Assembly (NCBI GenBank): GCA_014764605.1
Contig: JACXWG010000005.1
Span: forward strand, 1 to 47,840
Direction of reading: 5' to 3'
Length of the DNA stretch: 47,840 bases
Source of the DNA: Quinella sp. 1Q5
GTDB lineage: Bacteria > Bacillota > Negativicutes > Selenomonadales > Selenomonadaceae
Within the stretch, counting starts at the first letter, position 1. Every line of letters starts with the position of its first letter. A program made the translations under genes and the position numbers. A model generated the notes under the pieces. That model was not told the DNA's origin. It did not search any database and saw nothing but the letters and a program-made list of their open reading frames with translations. Below are positions 15,884-25,475 of this stretch, piece after piece.

Positions 15884-17701
15884 GTGAGAAGTGCGGAGCT
15901 TGATGAATTTGTTGAGAAGGTTAGCGAACGGACGGATATTTATTCAGTCGTTAGTCAATATGTAACGCTAACCCAAAAGAGCGGACGATATTGGGGCTGT
16001 TGTCCCTTTCACAACGAAAAGACGGCCTCTTTTAGCGTTAGCCCTGATAAAGGACTTTTTTATTGTTTTGGATGCGGGACAGGAGGCAATGTCTTCAAAT
16101 TCCTTTCACTCATTGAAAACATAACTTATTTCGAGGCTGTTAAACTCCAAGCGCAAAGATTGGGTATTGAACTGCCAAAAAGAAATTCTTCACCCGAACA
16201 AGAGCGGCGACGACGTGAAGAAAAAACTTTGCTAAAAATTAACGAAGTAGCGCAGGATTTTTATCACGAATGTTTAATCAAGACAACCCGTGGCGAAGTC
16301 GGCAGGAAATATCTTGCGGCACGTGGAATTACGCGAGAGACGATTGAAACTTTCCGCTTAGGTCTCGCGCCCGAAGAATGGGATAATCTCTTAAAAAAGC
16401 TCACACGGCAAGGCTACACAGTTCAGCAACTGGAATCAGTCGGGCTCATCGTCAAAAGGAAAACTCTTTCTGGCTACTACGACAGATTCCGCGAACGTGT
16501 CATGATTCCAATCGCCGATATCTTCGGGCACGTAGTAGGCTTCGGTGGACGTATTCTGACCTCCGAGAATGAAGAAACACCTAAATACCTCAACACACCG
16601 GAGACAGTGCTTTTCAACAAGCGGAATTTGCTCTTTGGTTTAGATAAGTCGAATCGTGCAATAAGCTCGGCGGGCGCGGCGGTTGTTGTCGAAGGATACA
16701 TGGACGCAATTTCACTTTTTAGCGCGGGAATAAAAAATGTTGTCGCGACGTTAGGAACTGCCTTCACGCCAGAACACGCCAAGTTGATTCTGCGTTATGC
16801 GAAGAAGGTTTTCTTCTGCTATGACAGTGACGAGGCGGGGCAACGTGCAACGATTCGTGCTTTACCGATTGTTCAACAGGCGGGTGCAGATGTCTTTGTT
16901 ATAAAAATCCCCGACGGCAAAGACCCTGATGAATTCGTTCGCAAGCACGGCAAAGAGGCGTTCGAGGAGCTTATAAAGAATGCGGCAACTTTGATTGATT
17001 ATCGCATGAATTATGTCCTTACTAACACAGAACATTCAACAACCCAAGGAAAGTTTCGGGCATTGCAGGAGATTCTGCCAGTCATTGTCAACATTGATAA
17101 TCCTATCACGAGTAATGAGTATTGTAAAAAAATTGCTGCCGAATTGTTTTTAGATGAACGTCTTGTAGCCGACGAATATCGCAAACTTTTAAAGCAGGAA
17201 TCTTCAAGCAAGCCGAAAAAAGAATACATCATCAAAGAGCCAAGAACATATAGCGAAGAAGAATTGCGAATAAGCATGGCGAGCGAAGAAATTTTGCGAA
17301 TGCTTTGGCACGAAGGCGATATTCTTGACTACGTGTTGACGGTTTTGCCGCAAGAGATTTTTACACCTTGTCACAGAGAAATAATTAGCTGGCTTAAAAA
17401 TTGTGTGGCGCAAGAGCGGCGACCAGATAAGATAAGTGCGGCAGAAGAATTGAGCGAAGAAGCAAACTCAGAACTTTCGCGAATATTGATGAACGGCTCG
17501 GACGAGTTCGGCAAAAAGGAGATTGCCCTATTTGAAGAATCGCTTGCCACGTTGCGTCAAGTCGTGCTCATGAAAAAATTTTATAAGCTCAATGCTCAAG
17601 CTGAAAAATATGTTCCCGAAGATGAAATGACTTATGATAAAACTGTCAAAGAATTGATTAAGATAAAAGCAGAAGTTGATAATCTTAAAAGCAATCCGTA
17701 A
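15884..17701 (+). CDS. dnaG: DNA primase DnaG
   Basis: CCPFHNEKTASFSVSPDKGLFYCFGCGTGGNVFKF; GFGGR; VVEGYMDAISLFSAGIKNVVATLGTA; FCYDSDEAGQRA. Confidence 0.97.
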   Translation: MRSAELDEFVEKVSERTDIYSVVSQYVTLTQKSGRYWGCCPFHNEKTASFSVSPDKGLFYCFGCGTGGNVFKFLSLIENITYFEAVKLQAQRLGIELPKRNSSPEQERRRREEKTLLKINEVAQDFYHECLIKTTRGEVGRKYLAARGITRETIETFRLGLAPEEWDNLLKKLTRQGYTVQQLESVGLIVKRKTLSGYYDRFRERVMIPIADIFGHVVGFGGRILTSENEETPKYLNTPETVLFNKRNLLFGLDKSNRAISSAGAAVVVEGYMDAISLFSAGIKNVVATLGTAFTPEHAKLILRYAKKVFFCYDSDEAGQRATIRALPIVQQAGADVFVIKIPDGKDPDEFVRKHGKEAFEELIKNAATLIDYRMNYVLTNTEHSTTQGKFRALQEILPVIVNIDNPITSNEYCKKIAAELFLDERLVADEYRKLLKQESSSKPKKEYIIKEPRTYSEEELRISMASEEILRMLWHEGDILDYVLTVLPQEIFTPCHREIISWLKNCVAQERRPDKISAAEELSEEANSELSRILMNGSDEFGKKEIALFEESLATLRQVVLMKKFYKLNAQAEKYVPEDEMTYDKTVKELIKIKAEVDNLKSNP

Positions 17702-17733
17702 GTTGAATTGCTTTTTGAAAGGGGGGCTGCGAT

Positions 17734-19446
17734 ATGACAGGAGAGAATAAAACTGTCGAGCCGAAAGAAAGCGGCTTGAGCGGCAGCCTGTCGGAAAACA
17801 AACCAGAATCAGATGTTGCGGCAGGAATTCAAGCCGCCAAGGGTAGTTCGTCAAAAATTATTTCGCTCCTTACGTTAAGGGCTGTGCAGACGGGTGGAAA
17901 GTTAAGCAGAAGCGACTTTGACAAAATTATTCAAACCTTGGGCATATCAAACAACAAGAAAAAAATTAAAGAGATTCTGAGCATATGTGAAAGAGAAGGT
18001 ATAATGATGTCAGAAGACACCGTTCAAGACGATACGAATAAACCTTCTGTTGAAAGTAAGTTATCGTCTAAATCTTCCGTGGATGATATCGAAGCGATGA
18101 AGCTCGTTACAGAAGTCGAGGATGCGATAGTAGAAAACAAACCACAGAAAAAAGGCAATCTCTCATGGAACAAGCGAACTCATTCCGCACAAAAGAAATC
18201 AGAGGCTATATCGGAAATTCAAACAGAAGATGCAAGCAAAACTGTCAAGGGGCGTCCGCCGAAAATCGTTTCAATCTTGACGGAAAAAGCAAAGCAAACC
18301 GGTGGCAAACTAACTTGGAGTGATTTGGATAGCATTCTTCAATCTCTCGGCATGGAAAATGACACGGACGAGATTGATGAAATTCTAAGTATTTGCGAAC
18401 GAGAAGGTATCCCGATAACTGACGAGGACACCACACCCCTTGAGGATATTGACGACGCAGGTAGCACCGTCGATAGTGATTTGACGGCAGAGGGTGTAGC
18501 ACTGGGGCAAGACGGTTCATTAAGCTCTATCGATACGGTTGAGAGTTCTACCGACGATGTTGAGGCACTTAAGCCAAATATGGAAGACTTGATACCTGAT
18601 AATGTCTCAATTGATGACCCCGTCCGCATGTACCTTAAAGAAATCGGACGCGTGCCGCTCCTTACCGCCGACCAAGAAAAGGAATTGGCAATGCGTATGG
18701 AATCGGACGATGAAGAAAAACATTCCGAAGCCCAGAAACAACTTGCCGAAGCAAACTTGCGTCTCGTCGTGTCCATTGCCAAACGCTACGTCGGGCGAGG
18801 TATGTGGTTCCTTGATTTGATTCAAGAGGGTAACTTGGGGCTGATTAAGGCGGTCGAGAAGTTCGACTATCGTAAGGGCTACAAGTTCTCGACTTATGCG
18901 ACATGGTGGATACGGCAAGCGATAACGCGGGCGATAGCCGACCAGGCGCGCACAATTCGAATCCCCGTACACATGGTCGAGACGATTAATAAGCTCACGC
19001 GAGTTTCACGGAACCTTTTGCAGAAGAACGGACGCGAACCAACCGACGAAGAGATTGCCAAGGAAATGGAAGTGGACGTGGCACGCGTGCGGGAGATAAA
19101 AAAGATTTCGCAAGAGCCAGTATCGTTGGAAACGCCCGTCGGCGAAGAGGACGACTCGCATTTGGGCGACTTCATAGAAGACCACGACGCCCCCGCCCCC
19201 GCAGACGCCGCCTCGTTTATGCTGTTAAAGGAGCAACTCGAAGATGTCCTTGGCACCTTGACGCAACGTGAGAAAAATGTTTTGCGGCTAAGGTTCGGGC
19301 TTGAGGACGGCAGGGCACGCACGCTTGAGGAAGTCGGCAAAAGCTTTAACGTCACCCGCGAACGAATTCGACAGATTGAGGCTAAAGCGTTGAGGAAACT
19401 CCGCCACCCCGCCCGCTCAAAGAAGCTCAAAGATTTTCTGGATTGA
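17734..19446 (+). CDS. rpoD: Primary sigma factor RpoD with duplicated N-terminal region-1.1-like domain
   Basis: [18 protein letters not shown]...[81 protein letters not shown]...[27 protein letters not shown]. Two N-terminal copies of ...GGKL..SD.D.I.Q.LG...[11 protein letters not shown]. Confidence 0.97.
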   Translation: MTGENKTVEPKESGLSGSLSENKPESDVAAGIQAAKGSSSKIISLLTLRAVQTGGKLSRSDFDKIIQTLGISNNKKKIKEILSICEREGIMMSEDTVQDDTNKPSVESKLSSKSSVDDIEAMKLVTEVEDAIVENKPQKKGNLSWNKRTHSAQKKSEAISEIQTEDASKTVKGRPPKIVSILTEKAKQTGGKLTWSDLDSILQSLGMENDTDEIDEILSICEREGIPITDEDTTPLEDIDDAGSTVDSDLTAEGVALGQDGSLSSIDTVESSTDDVEALKPNMEDLIPDNVSIDDPVRMYLKEIGRVPLLTADQEKELAMRMESDDEEKHSEAQKQLAEANLRLVVSIAKRYVGRGMWFLDLIQEGNLGLIKAVEKFDYRKGYKFSTYATWWIRQAITRAIADQARTIRIPVHMVETINKLTRVSRNLLQKNGREPTDEEIAKEMEVDVARVREIKKISQEPVSLETPVGEEDDSHLGDFIEDHDAPAPADAASFMLLKEQLEDVLGTLTQREKNVLRLRFGLEDGRARTLEEVGKSFNVTRERIRQIEAKALRKLRHPARSKKLKDFLD

Positions 19447-19495
19447 CATTATCGGGAGTCGCAAGCGCGGCTCCTTTTACTTTGGAGGAATTGAC

Positions 19496-20386
19496 ATGGA
19501 ATATAAATCGGGATTTGTCACAGTTATTGGTCGCCCGAACGTCGGCAAGTCCACGCTGATTAATAAAATCGTAGGGCAGAAGGTCGCGATAACCTCCGAC
19601 AAGCCGCAGACGACGCGTAGCCGCATTCAATGTATCTTGACGCAAGACGACGCACAGATTATTTTCCTCGACACGCCCGGCATCCATAAACCTAAACTTA
19701 AGCTCGGCGAATACATGTTGAAGGCGGCGGAGGGCACGCTTAAGGAAGTCGACGTGATTTTTTTTGTCATAGATGCGACGGAGAAATTTGGCGGCGGCGA
19801 GAAATATATTTTGGAACGATTAGCCGCAACGACCAAGCCCGTGATACTCGTCGTGAATAAGGTTGACCTCGTTGAGCGCGAAAAGCTCCTTCCGATAATC
19901 GCTGAATATTCGACGCGCAGAGACTTTGCGGCAGTCGTTCCGATAAGCGCGGCGGACGGTACAAACGTCAATGAACTCATCGACGAGGCGAAGAAGTTTC
20001 TGCCCGAAGGCGTGCAATATTATCCCGCAGATATGGTGACTGACCAGCCCGAACGCCTGATTATCGCCGAGCTGATTCGGGAAAAGCTTTTGCACGCGAC
20101 ACAAGATGAAGTTCCGCACGCAATCGCCGTAGACGTGGAAGAGTTCACGCCCCGCGACAACGGCACGATTTTTATTCGGGCGATGATTTATGTTGAGCGG
20201 GACTCGCAGAAAGGAATTCTAATCGGCAAGGGCGGCAAAATGTTAAAGCAGGTCGGTACGGCGGCGCGTCCTGAAATTGAAATGCTCCTCGGCGCGAAAG
20301 TCTTCCTTGACTTGTGGGTTAAAGTCAAACGCGATTGGCGGAATTCAATCGGGGCGTTGCAAAGTTTCGGGCTTAAAGATTTTTGA
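19496..20386 (+). CDS. era: GTPase Era
   Basis: GFVTVIGRPNVGKSTLINKIVGQKVAITSDKPQTTRSRIQCILT...FLDTPGIHKPK; C-terminal KH region LIGKGGKMLKQVGTAARPEIE. Confidence 0.97.
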   Translation: MEYKSGFVTVIGRPNVGKSTLINKIVGQKVAITSDKPQTTRSRIQCILTQDDAQIIFLDTPGIHKPKLKLGEYMLKAAEGTLKEVDVIFFVIDATEKFGGGEKYILERLAATTKPVILVVNKVDLVEREKLLPIIAEYSTRRDFAAVVPISAADGTNVNELIDEAKKFLPEGVQYYPADMVTDQPERLIIAELIREKLLHATQDEVPHAIAVDVEEFTPRDNGTIFIRAMIYVERDSQKGILIGKGGKMLKQVGTAARPEIEMLLGAKVFLDLWVKVKRDWRNSIGALQSFGLKDF

Positions 20387-20395
20387 TTGGCGGGC

Positions 20396-20423
20396 TTGCA
20401 AAAAATTTCACGGCGGCTATAAT
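20396..20423 (+). promoter_or_regulatory. Putative promoter of antisense RNA
   Basis: TTGCAA, 16 bp, TATAAT. No plus-strand CDS lies between it and the terminator at 20729-20764. Confidence 0.45.
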
Positions 20424-20424
20424 A

Positions 20425-20477
20425 AAAAAACCGCATCGCTAAAGATAGCGAGCGGAGTACTTGACAGAAGCGGTTTT
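20425..20477 (-). terminator. Intrinsic terminator of the small-peptide transcript
   Basis: Minus strand CCGCTCGCTATCTTTAGCGATGCGGTTTTTTTATT. Confidence 0.65.
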
Positions 20478-20560
20478 CGCCCTCGATAAAATGTTTCTAA
20501 AGATAAGCTGTGAAACCTAGGTCGTCTAAAGCTTGGAGGAGCTTAGGCGGCCGTTTTGCT
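20430..20560 (+). ncRNA. Candidate antisense RNA overlapping the 3' end of the small-peptide mRNA
   Basis: Starts after the 20396-20423 promoter. Ends at hairpin CGTCTAAAGCTTGGAGGAGCTTAGGCGGCCGTTTT (20523-20556). Confidence 0.3.
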
Positions 20561-20623
20561 GAGTAGGAGCAGGATTGCTCCCGTCAGTGCTGTTACGCGG
20601 ATAATGATTTTAATCACGCGCAT
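20543..20623 (-). CDS. 26-aa hydrophobic peptide MRVIKIIIRVTALTGAILLLLSKTAA; candidate type I toxin
   Basis: ATG at 20623 preceded by GGGGGTGAGGAT (strong anti-SD complementarity), TAA at 20543-20545, promoter and terminator on the same strand. Not in the ORF track because of its size. Confidence 0.5.
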   Translation of the reverse strand: MRVIKIIIRVTALTGAILLLLSKTAA

Positions 20624-20689
20624 ATCCTCACCCCCAGTCCGAGGGCTCTGGTCTAACCGCCTGCCGTTTATAGGCGCAAGCACGAACGA

Positions 20690-20718
20690 ATTATAGCACG
20701 CTGTCAATAAAATGCAAA
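20690..20718 (-). promoter_or_regulatory. Putative promoter of the small-peptide transcript
   Basis: Minus strand TTTGCA, 17 bp, TATAAT; predicted 5' UTR about 60 nt. Confidence 0.55.
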
Positions 20719-20728
20719 AGGAGATTTC

Positions 20729-20764
20729 AATCCCTTAGGTTGTTTAGCAGGGATTTATTTTTTT
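20729..20764 (+). terminator. Intrinsic terminator upstream of the GGDEF/EAL gene
   Basis: AATCCCT...AGGGATTTATTTTTTT. Confidence 0.65.
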
Positions 20765-20824
20765 ACGTTGAATAGCGTTGAACAGCGGAATCTTGGCATA
20801 ACAGAGGAAAGGAAGTGATTTATA

Positions 20825-22156
20825 TTGAACACTGAAGAAAGTTTACCAGTCAACAAGTTCGATTCATTGACAGGACTTTACAACAGCGAAGCTTTTTACA
20901 AGGAGGCGGCACTACTTTTAAAGGATTGCAACGACGTTGGTTATAATATCGTTTGCTTAGATATAAGTTGCTTTAAAATCGTCAATGACTTGTTCCACAT
21001 GGACACAGGCGATTTGATTTTGCGAGAGGCAGCCAATTATTTTAAGGCGGCACTTAATCCGCGAACCTCGATAAGCTGTCGTGCTGAAGCAGACCATTTT
21101 ATTTTGTGTATGCCAACTGATGAACTCAATATCGAACAACTTATCAAAGACCTAGACGAAAGGATTCAATCTCTGCACATAAGCCATAACATTTTATTTT
21201 TTGCAGGTATCTATCCCATTGATAAGCGCGACTTGGGAAAATTGCCGATTAGTCAAATGTATGACCGAGCGAAATTGGCATTGCAACAAGTCAAAGGTTC
21301 TTATCAGACGCGTTATTCCTATTACGATGCAAAGATGCGCGACCAAATGATTGATGAGCTAATGGAAAAGAGCAACTTGGAAATCGCGCTTATGGAACAC
21401 GAATTTACGATTTTCCTGCAACCGATTTTCAACCCCCGCAAAAATACGGTCGTAAGTGCGGAGGCTCTAGTTAGGTGGATTCACCCTGTGCACGGCATGA
21501 TTTCGCCAGGCAAGTTCATTCCGGCTTGCGAGGACAACGGCTTTATCGTCCGCCTAGACCGTTTCGTTTGGGAAGAGGCGTGCCGCCTTCAACGCAAAAG
21601 ATTGGACGAGGGCAAACCGATTGTCCCCATATCCGTGAATCTGTCTAGGCTTAACTTCTACAGCGATGACTTGCCCGAATTCCTTTCAAGCTTAATGGAG
21701 AAATATAATTTGGAGCCGTGGATGCTAAAACTCGAAGTCACGGAGAGTGCCTACACCGACAACCGCTTGCAACTGCTAGATATGCTCTCCACGTTCAGGA
21801 ATATGGGCTTTACGGTTTTAATGGACGACTTCGGGGCGGGCTATTCGTCGCTGAACATGCTAAAGGACATGCCGCTTGATACCGTGAAAGTTGACATGGC
21901 GTTTATCCGTGAGCTTGAAAAATCCAAACGCGTCGCAGTCATCTTAAAATTCGTCGTCGAGCTTGCGGAGGAATTACAGATGGGCGTCGTCGTTGAAGGT
22001 GTCGAAACTCAATTCCAGTGCGATTACGTGGCTAGCTTGGGCGAAGTGACAATTCAAGGTTATTTCTTCTCTCGACCGTTGCCGATACGTGACTACGAAG
22101 CACTTTTAGATAAATATCTTGTGATTAAGGAGGACGATTCACATGCCGTCAATTAA
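20825..22156 (+). CDS. GGDEF-EAL protein with degenerate GGDEF and intact EAL motifs
   Basis: GGDEF position reads AEADHF; EAL domain has SAEALVRWIHP, ISVNLSR, LEVTES, LMDDFGAGYSSL, DTVKVDMAFI, VVEGVET. TTG start with GGAAAGGAAGTGAT. Confidence 0.88.
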   Translation: MNTEESLPVNKFDSLTGLYNSEAFYKEAALLLKDCNDVGYNIVCLDISCFKIVNDLFHMDTGDLILREAANYFKAALNPRTSISCRAEADHFILCMPTDELNIEQLIKDLDERIQSLHISHNILFFAGIYPIDKRDLGKLPISQMYDRAKLALQQVKGSYQTRYSYYDAKMRDQMIDELMEKSNLEIALMEHEFTIFLQPIFNPRKNTVVSAEALVRWIHPVHGMISPGKFIPACEDNGFIVRLDRFVWEEACRLQRKRLDEGKPIVPISVNLSRLNFYSDDLPEFLSSLMEKYNLEPWMLKLEVTESAYTDNRLQLLDMLSTFRNMGFTVLMDDFGAGYSSLNMLKDMPLDTVKVDMAFIRELEKSKRVAVILKFVVELAEELQMGVVVEGVETQFQCDYVASLGEVTIQGYFFSRPLPIRDYEALLDKYLVIKEDDSHAVN

Positions 22157-22823
22157 GAAGGAAGGCACCGTTTGGACGCTACGCAACACCAAAGGCAATG
22201 AACTTAAGGTCAGCGAGCTTGGGGCGCGTCTCGTGTCGATGAGGTTCCGCAACAAGGACTTTAAGAACTGTTTCCTGCTCAAGGACGATGCAAGCTTTGT
22301 TCTCGTCGATGGCGGCGAAGACTTTGCAAACGTTGCTTGGCAAGGCGAGGAGACTCTTGAGGGTGTCAAACTCTCGGCGACGCTCGGCGGCAAGTCGGCG
22401 ACCGTGACTTACAGCATTTCCAACGACAACGAAATCAGCATTAAGTACGAGGCGGCGGGCGTTGAAGATATTTCAACGTTGATGACCTTCAGCGCGGAAG
22501 CCCTGCCCGAAATCGACATTAGAGCTTGTCAAAAGGGCGCGTCATGGGAAAAGATTGATGGCGAGAAATCCTATCCTGTGACGGAGCCTGCCGAAGTCGA
22601 AATGGAATTGGGCATGTTCGGTTACGACCCCGGTTGCCCGATTGATTATCTTAACGCGGGCTTGAAAAATGCGGCGAACCTCTCCTCAGCGGCGGCGGGC
22701 ATTGACATCATCATTTACGCCACGCAAGATAAGATTCAAGCTCAGGCGGTCGAAGGCGGCTTTGCAATCAAGACTAGCGGTAATTCTGGACAGACGGTTT
22801 ACATGATTAAGAACAGGAAGTGA
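22143..22823 (+). CDS. Aldose 1-epimerase (mutarotase)-like protein
   Basis: [25 protein letters not shown]...; overall pattern resembles the mutarotase superfamily N-terminus. Confidence 0.5.
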   Translation: MPSIKKEGTVWTLRNTKGNELKVSELGARLVSMRFRNKDFKNCFLLKDDASFVLVDGGEDFANVAWQGEETLEGVKLSATLGGKSATVTYSISNDNEISIKYEAAGVEDISTLMTFSAEALPEIDIRACQKGASWEKIDGEKSYPVTEPAEVEMELGMFGYDPGCPIDYLNAGLKNAANLSSAAAGIDIIIYATQDKIQAQAVEGGFAIKTSGNSGQTVYMIKNRK

Positions 22824-22827
22824 AACT

Positions 22828-24015
22828 TTGAATATCCACGAGTATCAAAGCAAGGCAATCCTGCGCGGCTACGGCGTGAACGTCCCTGACGGCGGGGCGG
22901 CTTTCACTGTCGAAGAGGCAGTTAAGCAGGCGCAAACCCTCGGCTCGGACGTGACTGTTGTTAAGGCTCAAATTCATGCGGGCGGACGCGGCAAGGCTGG
23001 CGGCGTCAAACTCGCGCACAACCTTAACGAGGTTCGCCAATATGCGGAAGAACTCTTAGGCAAAACGCTCGTCACTCATCAGACAGGTCCCGAAGGCAAG
23101 GTCGTTAAGCGTCTGTTGATTGAGGCTGGCTCGAATATCAAGAAGGAATATTACCTTAGCTTCGTCATCGACAGGCAGACCGCGCAGATTGTGATGATGG
23201 GTTCAGCTGAAGGCGGCGTCGAAATTGAGAAGGTCGCTACAGAGACGCCCGATAAAATCTTTAAGGAGTTCATTGACCCGGCGATTGGGCTTGCCCCCTT
23301 CCAAGCTACGCGCATGGCTTACAAGCTGAACTTCCCAAAGGAGACCATCCGCAAGGCTACAAAGCTGATGATTAATCTTTACACGGCGTTTGTTCGCAAG
23401 GACTGTTCGTTAGCTGAAATCAATCCTCTGGTCGTCACGGCGGAAAATGATGTTATCGCCCTGGACGCTAAGTTGAACTTCGATGACAGTGCGCTTTATC
23501 GTCACCCCGATATTGAATCCATGCGCGACGAGACAGAGGAAGACCCTAAAGAACTTCACGCGGCTAAACTCGGCTTGAATTACGTTAATCTCGGCGGCAA
23601 CGTGGCTTGTATGGTAAACGGCGCGGGCTTGGCTATGGCGACTGTCGACATACTTAAACACTTCGGCGGAGAGCCTGCGAACTTCCTAGACGTCGGCGGC
23701 GATTCCACGCCCGAAAAGATTGCTGAGGCTTTCCAAATCATGCTTGAGGGCGGACAGGCTAAAGGAATCTTCGTGAACATCTTCGGCGGTATCAATAAAT
23801 GCGACCTCGTTGCTCAAGGTATCGTCGACGCGGCGAAGATTATTTCCCCCGACGGCAAGTCAATCCCCGTGCCGGTGGTCGTGCGCCTCGAAGGTACGAA
23901 CGTCGAACGCGGCAGAGAAATCCTCAAGGAGTCACCGATTGCCAACGTCATCATGGCGGAGACTATGGAGGGCGGCGCGGAAGAAATTGTTCGCCTCGTC
24001 AAGCAAGCCTCGTAA
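22828..24015 (+). CDS. sucC: Succinyl-CoA ligase (ADP-forming) beta subunit
   Basis: [22 protein letters not shown]...[19 protein letters not shown]...[10 protein letters not shown]...[27 protein letters not shown]...[12 protein letters not shown]. Confidence 0.97.
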   Translation: MNIHEYQSKAILRGYGVNVPDGGAAFTVEEAVKQAQTLGSDVTVVKAQIHAGGRGKAGGVKLAHNLNEVRQYAEELLGKTLVTHQTGPEGKVVKRLLIEAGSNIKKEYYLSFVIDRQTAQIVMMGSAEGGVEIEKVATETPDKIFKEFIDPAIGLAPFQATRMAYKLNFPKETIRKATKLMINLYTAFVRKDCSLAEINPLVVTAENDVIALDAKLNFDDSALYRHPDIESMRDETEEDPKELHAAKLGLNYVNLGGNVACMVNGAGLAMATVDILKHFGGEPANFLDVGGDSTPEKIAEAFQIMLEGGQAKGIFVNIFGGINKCDLVAQGIVDAAKIISPDGKSIPVPVVVRLEGTNVERGREILKESPIANVIMAETMEGGAEEIVRLVKQAS

Positions 24016-24028
24016 GCAACAAACTTTT

Positions 24029-24058
24029 AACTCGGTTAAGACGCCGAGTTATTTTTTT
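24029..24058 (+). terminator. Intrinsic terminator after sucC
   Basis: AACTCGG...CCGAGTTATTTTTTT. Confidence 0.7.
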
Positions 24059-24085
24059 GCGCTAAGGGCGGCGGCGTGATATAAT
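24057..24085 (+). promoter_or_regulatory. Putative promoter of the SPFH gene
   Basis: TTGCGC, 17 bp, TATAAT. Confidence 0.5.
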
Positions 24086-24114
24086 CGGGAAAATTTTTTT
24101 GGGAGGGATTGTAC

Positions 24115-25401
24115 ATGGGATTGATTCAAGCGGCATTGGCGGCGGCGGGCGGCGTGCTCGGCGACCAGTGGAAGGAATATTTTTACTGCGATAGCCTATC
24201 GCCGGAGATACTCGTTGCCAAAGGTCACAGGCGCAAATCGAGTAACTGGAGTTCCAATGACGGCTCCGACAACGTAATAACCAACGGCTCGAAAATTTCC
24301 GTAAACGACGGGCAATGCATGATGATTGTTCAGAACGGCAAAGTTGTCGAACTGTGCGCTGATAGCGGCGAATACATTTACGACAAGTCCACCGAGCCGA
24401 GTATCTTTAACAGCAACAAGACCATAGCCGAGAACATTCAAGACATCTTCTTTGCCATGAAGGAACGGTTCAGCTTCGGTGGCGATGCCGGACGCGACGA
24501 ACGCATTTACTATTTCAACACCAAGGAGATTATCGGCAACAAGTACGGAACGCCCAGCCCGATTCCCTTCCGCGTCGTCGATTACAACATTGGGCTTGAC
24601 GTGGACATTGCGATTAAGTGCTTTGGCTCTTACAGCTACAAGATTGTCAATCCGATTCTCTTCTATACGAACGTCTGCGGCAACGTCAAAGACACTTACA
24701 ACCGCTCCGAGATTGACGCACAACTTAAAACCGAACTTATGACGGCGTTGCAACCCGCCTTCGCGAGAATTTCCGAGATGGGTATCAGATATTCCGCCCT
24801 GCCCGCGCATACAACCGAGATTGCCGACGCCCTTAACGAAGTTCTTAGTAAGAAATGGGGCGACTTACGCGGCTTGCAAGTGGTCTCGTTCGGCGTGTCG
24901 AATGTTTCCGCTTCAGAAGAAGATGCCAACATGATTAAGGAAATGCAACGCAACGGCGCGTTGAGGAATCCGGCAATGGCGGCGGCTCATTTGACTGGCG
25001 CACAGGCCTCGGCAATGCAATCGGCGGCTCAAAACTCGGCGGGCGCGATGACTGGCTTTATGGGAATGGGCATGGCTAATCAGGCTGGCGGAATAAACGC
25101 GGGCAATTTGTTTGCTATGGCTCAGCAACAACAACAGCAGGCTCAAACTCAGCAACAGAAGCCGGCAACGTGGAAATGTTCTGCTTGCGGTCACGAGGAC
25201 AATCGCGGGAACTTCTGCGCGGAGTGCGGTGCTCCTAAGCCCGTTGTCAATGAATGGCGTTGTGAGTGCGGAACCGTCAACAAGGGTAAGTTCTGCGCCG
25301 AGTGCGGCAAGCCCCGCCCCGTCAGCAACGAATGGACTTGCGAATGCGGCACCGTCAATAAGGGCAAGTTCTGCGCCGAATGCGGCAAGCCCAAACCTTG
25401 A
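24115..25401 (+). CDS. SPFH-domain (YdjI/virion-core-like) protein with C-terminal triple zinc ribbon
   Basis: MGLIQAALAAAGGVLGDQWKEYFYCDSL...; poly-Q linker; WKCSACGHEDNRGNFCAECG, WRCECGTVNKGKFCAECG, WTCECGTVNKGKFCAECG. Confidence 0.8.
   Translation: MGLIQAALAAAGGVLGDQWKEYFYCDSLSPEILVAKGHRRKSSNWSSNDGSDNVITNGSKISVNDGQCMMIVQNGKVVELCADSGEYIYDKSTEPSIFNSNKTIAENIQDIFFAMKERFSFGGDAGRDERIYYFNTKEIIGNKYGTPSPIPFRVVDYNIGLDVDIAIKCFGSYSYKIVNPILFYTNVCGNVKDTYNRSEIDAQLKTELMTALQPAFARISEMGIRYSALPAHTTEIADALNEVLSKKWGDLRGLQVVSFGVSNVSASEEDANMIKEMQRNGALRNPAMAAAHLTGAQASAMQSAAQNSAGAMTGFMGMGMANQAGGINAGNLFAMAQQQQQQAQTQQQKPATWKCSACGHEDNRGNFCAECGAPKPVVNEWRCECGTVNKGKFCAECGKPRPVSNEWTCECGTVNKGKFCAECGKPKP
25249..25401 (+). 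repeat. Near-identical 78-bp tandem coding repeat (zinc ribbons 2 and 3)
   Basis: NEWRCECGTVNKGKFCAECGKPRPVS / NEWTCECGTVNKGKFCAECGKPKP. Confidence 0.85.
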
Positions 25402-25475
25402 TTAGGGATTAGTTTCTAGGGAGTAGGGAAATCAAAATATCCCTGCTCCTTTTTAAACATTAGGAGGCGATTTTT

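Noticed and set aside
18894-19430. 178-aa minus-strand Ser/Arg-rich ORF
   Set aside because: Antisense to conserved rpoD regions 2-4.
24196-24810. 204-aa minus-strand ORF
   Set aside because: Antisense to the SPFH gene; no RBS or domain support.
25249-25401. Zinc-ribbon tandem repeat as a mobile or CRISPR-like repeat
   Set aside because: Repeat is in frame, encodes repeated CxxC ribbons, and is explained by domain duplication.
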